A stretch of DNA of 64,000 nucleotides from Linanthus parryae (Eukaryota > Streptophyta > Magnoliopsida > Ericales > Polemoniaceae), in contig JALGPY010000009.1 of NCBI GenBank assembly GCA_023055425.1, positions 19,489,775 through 19,553,774 on the forward strand. The letters run 5' to 3'. Positions within the stretch are counted from its first letter, which is position 1. Each line of letters starts with the position of its first letter. Made by a program: the position numbers and the translations under genes. The notes beneath the pieces are model-generated. The model saw only the letters and a program-made list of their open reading frames with translations, did no database searches and was not told the origin of the DNA. This document shows positions 59,410 to 64,000 of the stretch, piece after piece.

Positions 59410-60652
59410 TTAGAAATTTCTCCTCAAAATCAGAATTATACTTAGGTGACTCTCGCATGGGGTTGTGTTGTGCATATTGAGTGGAAGGATCATACCTGGG
59501 CCCAGTTGAAAAACCGGGTGGATATAACATACCACTCGCATTACTACCTTACTGCATTTGCTGCAATGGAGCCTCCTGTCCTTGTTGTTTCCATGAAAAA
59601 ATTTGGATGGATCCTCCAACCTGGATTGTAGGTATTCGAATAAGGGTTGTTGTTCCTATTGTACCCTTGAGCCGCGAACGCTTGATCCTGCATACCTGAG
59701 TACATTGAAGGACATTCATTAGTGACATGCGTATTGCTAGAACAAGTTGCACAAATATCAAGTGAAGATGCAAAAGATGCAATTAAGTTTACTGGGGAAC
59801 TTTTAGCTTCCAACATCTTATCAAATCTCTCTGTTACTGTGTCTATCTTCCCTTCTAAATGAGAATAATGAGCAACCTCATTAACATCTCTTTTCAGTAC
59901 CATACTCCCATTTCTACCAGTTTCTACTTGCACTGTCACAGCACATTGTTTAGAATTACGACTTAGGCTTTCAAAGAGGTCCGACGCTTACATGCAGAGT
60001 CTACTACAGTTTGGTGTCGCTCAGAGAGCCCATCATAGAAACTATTACAGAGTGCCCACTTCAGAATCTCATGGTGAGGGCAACTTTTAATTAGATTCTT
60101 GAATTGCTTCCAAATCTCATGTAATTGTTCACTATCTAATTGGCGGAAGCGGCTGATTGCGTGTCTAACTTGGGAGGTCTTGGCAATTGGGAAAAACTGT
60201 GTAAGGAATTTCTTTTTCATATCCTCCCATGATGCGATACTTCCTGCAGGTAGAGAGGTAAACCACTCCTTCACTTCGTCCCTCAAAGAGAAAGGAAAAG
60301 CTCGAAGGCACAAATTATCGTCACTCACTCCCCTCACCTTATATGTCATGAATACTTCTGCAACTCCGTGTATATGTGTATAAGGATATTCAGAGACAAG
60401 ACCCCTAAATATTGGAAGCATGGCGAAGCTTTGTTGCTTAATTTCGAAGTGAGTCTCACCTACGTCAGGAAAAACAATACTACTAGGTGAAGTGTATGCA
60501 GAGGGGGTAAAGTGGTCAGCCAAAGGTCGAATACCATTATTAGCCATGGTGATTATCTGTGGTGTCCGAGAGTTTTTAAGTCTACGCGAAGTTCGCTCTA
60601 ACTCCGGATCAACGGGAAGTAATGGAAGTTTCAGTGAACGTCGACCAAACAT
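59410..60652 (-). pseudogene. Athila gag
   Basis: The best start is the ATG at 60,650-60,652 (MFGRRSLK). The capsid region has HIHGVAEVFMTYKVRGVSDD, LRAFPFSLRDEVKEWFTSLP and WEDMKKKFLTQFFP, as in the retrotransposon gag family. A stop at 59,963 and a frameshift precede the next block (59,544-59,939), which has a knuckle CATCSSNTHVTNEC (CX2CX4HX4C). It is the structural protein of the virus-like particle and is broken here. Confidence 0.92.
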
Positions 60653-60804
60653 GAAAGAATGAAACACAATATAAAGAGAAGGAGAGAAAAAAGTATTGAA
60701 ACAAACAAACTATTGCTAATTTTTTTTCTATTTTTAACTAGATTAAAAAAAAGTCCTCAGTTACTCAAGTAAAGATAACTAACTAGCCTATATGCAAATG
60801 TGTG

Positions 60805-60826
60805 CCAATCCCCGGCAACGACGCCA
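60805..60826 (-). other. Primer-binding site, tRNA-Asp type
   Basis: Minus strand reads TGGCGTCGTTGCCGGGG, differing by one base from the usual Athila site complementary to tRNA-Asp. It lies six bases inside the 5' LTR. Confidence 0.9.
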
Positions 60827-60832
60827 AAAAGT

Positions 60833-62346
60833 TGATCGGAATAATATGGTGTGAATAAACGTGCAAAATAACCAACTTTAAATATTCTCCTATCACACGT
60901 TAATGTGACTCGAGAGTCGAACCCAAGGTATCGGGGCAATTGTAAATACACGAAGCTAGGTATCCTAAACCGAAGCACAAGTAAGAGTGGTTGATTTTTG
61001 GGTGATTTGAACTAATTACCTAAATCCTAATGTAAACTACTGAACTATTTTTAAGAGTACTAGTAATAGAAGAATGAAAGCAAATTGAGTTGAGTTTAAG
61101 AAATAATAGAGATCAGTGGGTTAGGGTATTAAATCCTCTTTGAGTTTCTCAGGTTGATGCTCAAGTCAAGACTTTAATCAGGACTAGTATTCACAATCCA
61201 ATTAGTCGAGAGCACAATGAATTATGTCAACGACATAAATTAACTAATAGAAATCAGATTAATCTATCTCACAGACGATAAATCATGTAATCTCTAACAA
61301 ACAATTCACGTATAAGCTGAATAAACCCTTTTGACTACATAAATCATCTCGCAGAATGACTATCTAATCAAAACAAGTCTATTACTATCATTCAATTGCA
61401 TTATTCAACCCAAACACCTCTCAAATTGAGCTCAAAATACTTGAATTCCAATCACACATTCTGAAACTGGTCAAAAAAATCAAATCTGCAATTGCTATGG
61501 TTTGATCGAAATAAAGATTGAACATCAACCCAATTCAGCTAAAAAATTCATCAACACCCTAAACCCAGATGAGTTTAGTTAAGAGACATTGAAATTAACG
61601 CAATAGCAAAGATAAATTGAGATGAAGAAGAAGGGAAGAAATTTCTCATTGTCCAGAAAGTTTAGCGTGCTTGGTGCTCGTCGAATCCAATCCCAGCAGC
61701 CCCCTTCTTCTCCCTCTTCCTACTCTGCTCCTTGCCGCTGATACTACTGCGTTCTTTACTCAAAATAACCGCTGCCCAGGTCTGCAAGTCAGCGCCGTCG
61801 TAGTCTGATCGTCTTCTCCAGAGAGTCCCGGTCTGGTCGTCCTCTTCTCTTTCTCTCTTCTACGCTGCCTCCTTTCTCTTCTTTTCTCCCCCGATTTCTT
61901 CTAGTTTTTTTTTCTTTGGCCTTCTGTTCGTGCCCCCTTTCTTGCTGCCCAGAACTGGGCTTATTTTATCCCCAAACAGATTTGTGAAAGAGCAAAACAG
62001 CCCCCCTGAGTTTCAACAATCACAAAACCGCCTCACTCCTCCTTTAGTTTGCAAATAGGCCTTCTTTATTTCATTCACTTTGCATCTGAACCCACATTGA
62101 GTTTAAGCTGCTTCTAATGAATTGCTCCATTCATTTCTGCGGCAAAAAATTCTGGGAATAAATTATTCTGAACATGAATAGCACTTTATTCAAAGCAACT
62201 AAGTGTACAAGAATAGCACTTTTTATGCAAATTTCGCACAAACCGCGTACTTCAGAATAAGCAGGGCAATGCATCATTTTCTGAATAATTGCACTAACAA
62301 ATACACCAAATTAGGCCGAAAATAGCTATCAAATAGATAGCTATCA
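60833..62346 (-). repeat. Athila 5' LTR
   Basis: 1,514 bases, matching 48,609-50,123 along its length with scattered substitutions and small indels. Confidence 0.95.
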
Positions 62347-62351
62347 CAAGG
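62347..62351. repeat. Athila target-site duplication, right
   Basis: CAAGG, matching 48,604-48,608. Confidence 0.9.
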
Positions 62352-63175
62352 TAGTTACTCTAAAAGAATTTTTACTCTAAAAGCTATGTTGCCGATCATA
62401 AGACAAGGTTTTCCTCAAAACGGGAATATCAACATCAATAAGAGAGTGGACTTAAAGGAAATTAAAGGGGGTAACAAAATATGTTTACCTCCTGCGAAAG
62501 TCCAAACAGTGCCCACTCATCCATACTATCGATTAATGTTCTCTAACGTGGAAATGTTACCTGCAACAGGTGACAGGAAATACAGTTTAGTTTTGTTTAT
62601 TCATCTTACGTTGATGTGAAAATTATGGATCAACAAGATAAAAGAAACAAAGTTTACCTATGCTGAAATTCCATGCAGTGCACAACCATTATCGAAAATG
62701 AACGTGAGAGTGAAAATGAAGTAATTTGGACCAGGGCATTGGTAAGGCACGAGAATTCAATGGTAAATTCATGGATCGTTGCTAGTGATGAAAAATTGGG
62801 GATCACTAGAGCGCAAACAGTTAGCATTCAGTAGATTATAATAATCATGTAGAGGCCCAGTCCAGTACTACATGGAAACAAACAGCGAGCATGAAGGACA
62901 TCATAATAAACTAATAAGCCACTAATCATTATGACCATTCACAAAAAATTTGTGCAGTAACCGTTCGAATTCCCTAAACTGCCTCATTTGAACAACATTA
63001 ATGTACAAGGCAATCAATTAGTCAATTACTTGCATGTTTAATGAGGAGGAAAAAAAGAGAAACTGACAGCTGATTAACTCTATTTAATCGCATACATCCA
63101 TTCCAAAATAGTCACATCAAATTAAATCACTTCTCCAAGACTCCATCAAAGTTTAGTCCCCAAAATCCCATTACC
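62352..63175. other. Flank right of Athila
   Basis: Continues the local repeat seen at 48,451-48,603 and then the ACCTGCAACAGGT palindrome (62,559). Several splice-donor-like ends on the minus strand (GTAAAC after CAGGAG near 62,485 and after GCATAG near 62,657) hint at more captured exon pieces. No gene can be read. Confidence 0.4.
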
Positions 63176-63555
63176 ATGAAACCAATTCGCAAACGCCTGC
63201 GTGAAGAGGAGGAGGTCACCAATCGTTTCACAGGGCTGCCAGGGTCCAATAAGAATGCTCCAATTTCATCTCTGATTCATCGGATGAAGATTCAAGGAGC
63301 GAGGACTTCCCTTCAGTGAGGTTGTATAAGAAGAGGCAAACTACAATGGAGGAAAGCCGACGAAAAATATAAGAGACTGAATGGAGAATCCAGTTACTTG
63401 AGCAGATGAAGATTGAAAATTGTAGGTTGGTTGTGCCTCTCGAATTCTATGAAGAAACCGGTGAATCCGTTTTCCAAATCAAAAAGAGATACAGGGGGGC
63501 TACCGGGACAAAGCTTTCACACAAGCATGAACCAGGCAAAGGCCCCGGCAGATGA
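63176..63555 (+). pseudogene. Degraded coding sequence, charged/coiled-coil type
   Basis: The ATG at 63,176 begins a 47-codon frame (MKPIRKRLREEEEVTNRFTG) that ends at 63,317-63,319. Around 63,270 a second frame takes over (SDSSDEDSRSEDFPSVRLYK), has one TAA at 63,370-63,372, then stays open (WRIQLLEQMKIENCRLVVP, EFYEETGESVFQIKKRYRG) to a TGA at 63,553-63,555. Highly charged, with a short coiled-coil-like part. I do not recognise it. One frameshift and one stop make it a likely pseudogene. Confidence 0.5.
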
Positions 63556-63735
63556 ACAACTCAAAGAGGACAATGCGGACTAGACTTCTATTTTCTGAAA
63601 TTTTCCTTCTTATCTTTCTCTTATTCATGGTAATGTATTGTTTCTATATATGTATGGCCGGTTGTCTTTAATGGATAGTTTTATTTAATTTTCAATTACT
63701 TGACTTATTAGTGAAATAAATTCCTTTGGTAACTC
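63556..63735. other. Spacer
   Basis: AT-rich 3'-flank-like sequence; no feature seen. Confidence 0.4.
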
Positions 63736-63885
63736 ATCCGTTCATTGTCTACCGCATGCGGGTAGCTGCGAAGGACATTTTGACCCGGTTTGAATGCACC
63801 AAAGTGTTCTTATTATTTTGCAAATATTATCGGCGGGTCAAAATGTCCTTCGCAACTCCACCCATAATAGAGAGGTTGAACGGAT
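63736..63885. mobile_element. 150-bp inverted-repeat element (MITE-like)
   Basis: The left ~52 bases (ATCCGTTC ... GCGAAGGACATTTTGACCCG) are an imperfect reverse complement of the right ~52 bases (CGGGTCAAAATGTCCTTCGC ... GAACGGAT). Ends are ATCCGTTC/GAACGGAT. No coding capacity and no certain target duplication. Confidence 0.8.
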
Positions 63886-63920
63886 AAAATAACAACTATC
63901 ACACTCAAGTTCTAGGAAAA

Positions 63921-63953
63921 CTAATATATGCGACGGGCTACGCATCTATTAGG
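63921..63953 (-). mobile_element. Possible Helitron 3' end
   Basis: ATGCG...CGCAT forms a stem (63,928-63,945) eight bases from CTAA, where a Helitron would have CTAG. The layout resembles the two termini at 41,651 and 52,813 but the sequence differs. Confidence 0.3.
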
Positions 63954-64000
63954 ACAAGGATCTCGCAGGCGATATGAACGTCCCCTCAACACGCAATTGG

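Larger units (their letters stand above)
48609..62346 (-). mobile_element. Athila-lineage Ty3/gypsy retrotransposon, complete ends, coding broken
   Basis: LTRs at 48,609-50,123 and 60,833-62,346 share TG...CA ends (TGATCGG ... AGCTATCA). A perfect 5-base target duplication CAAGG lies at 48,604-48,608 and 62,347-62,351. On the minus strand the order is 5' LTR, tRNA-Asp-type primer site, gag, protease, reverse transcriptase, RNase H, integrase and a long 3' noncoding part. The LTRs differ at several percent of positions in the part I compared, so the insertion is not recent. A 2,885-base Helitron splits the integrase. Confidence 0.97.

Overview
The window is a stretch of repeat-rich plant nuclear genome, most likely from a flowering plant with a large, transposon-filled genome. 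This is inferred from plant-type elements: SIRE-like Ty1/copia, Athila and chromovirus Ty3/gypsy, a DUF4283-type L1 LINE with an RNase H domain, a DD39D mariner, CACTA and Helitrons. No species can be named. I see no intact, confidently functional host protein gene. Nearly every coding stretch belongs to a damaged mobile element or a gene fragment.

Layout. 1-8,252 is a decayed SIRE-like copia element on the minus strand: 5' LTR, primer site, gag, pol, then an extra downstream ORF fused to a second piece of gag. 8,253-10,107 is a lone Athila-type LTR. 10,433-12,720 is a precise tandem duplication of a broken mariner transposase. 13,506-13,829 holds a short unrecognised coding remnant. 14,600-23,700 is an array of diverged ~0.5 kb units carrying a conserved hairpin and two copies of a U2 snRNA-like 5' end, with no convincing protein gene.

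25,498-41,550 is a full-length LINE bounded by a 15-bp target duplication. It is split by a chromovirus-derived block (28,840-39,379) whose two long LTRs face opposite ways. 41,651-48,603 is a mosaic: a Helitron 3' end, a gene fragment whose exons match in phase, a CACTA terminus, a solo copia LTR with its target duplication, and a promoter-like remnant. 48,609-62,346 is a complete but broken Athila retrotransposon with two 1.5-kb LTRs and a 5-bp target duplication. Its integrase is split by a 2,885-bp Helitron (52,813-55,697) whose ends can be placed to the base. The last 1.6 kb has a degraded coding sequence, a 150-bp inverted-repeat element and a possible Helitron end.

The insertions give a relative order: Helitron after Athila, chromovirus block after LINE, and mariner duplication after the mariner frameshift. 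The most unusual material is the hairpin/U2-like array, the inverted-LTR block, the phase-matched gene fragments in Helitron-like sequence, and a palindromic motif repeated through the SIRE-like family.
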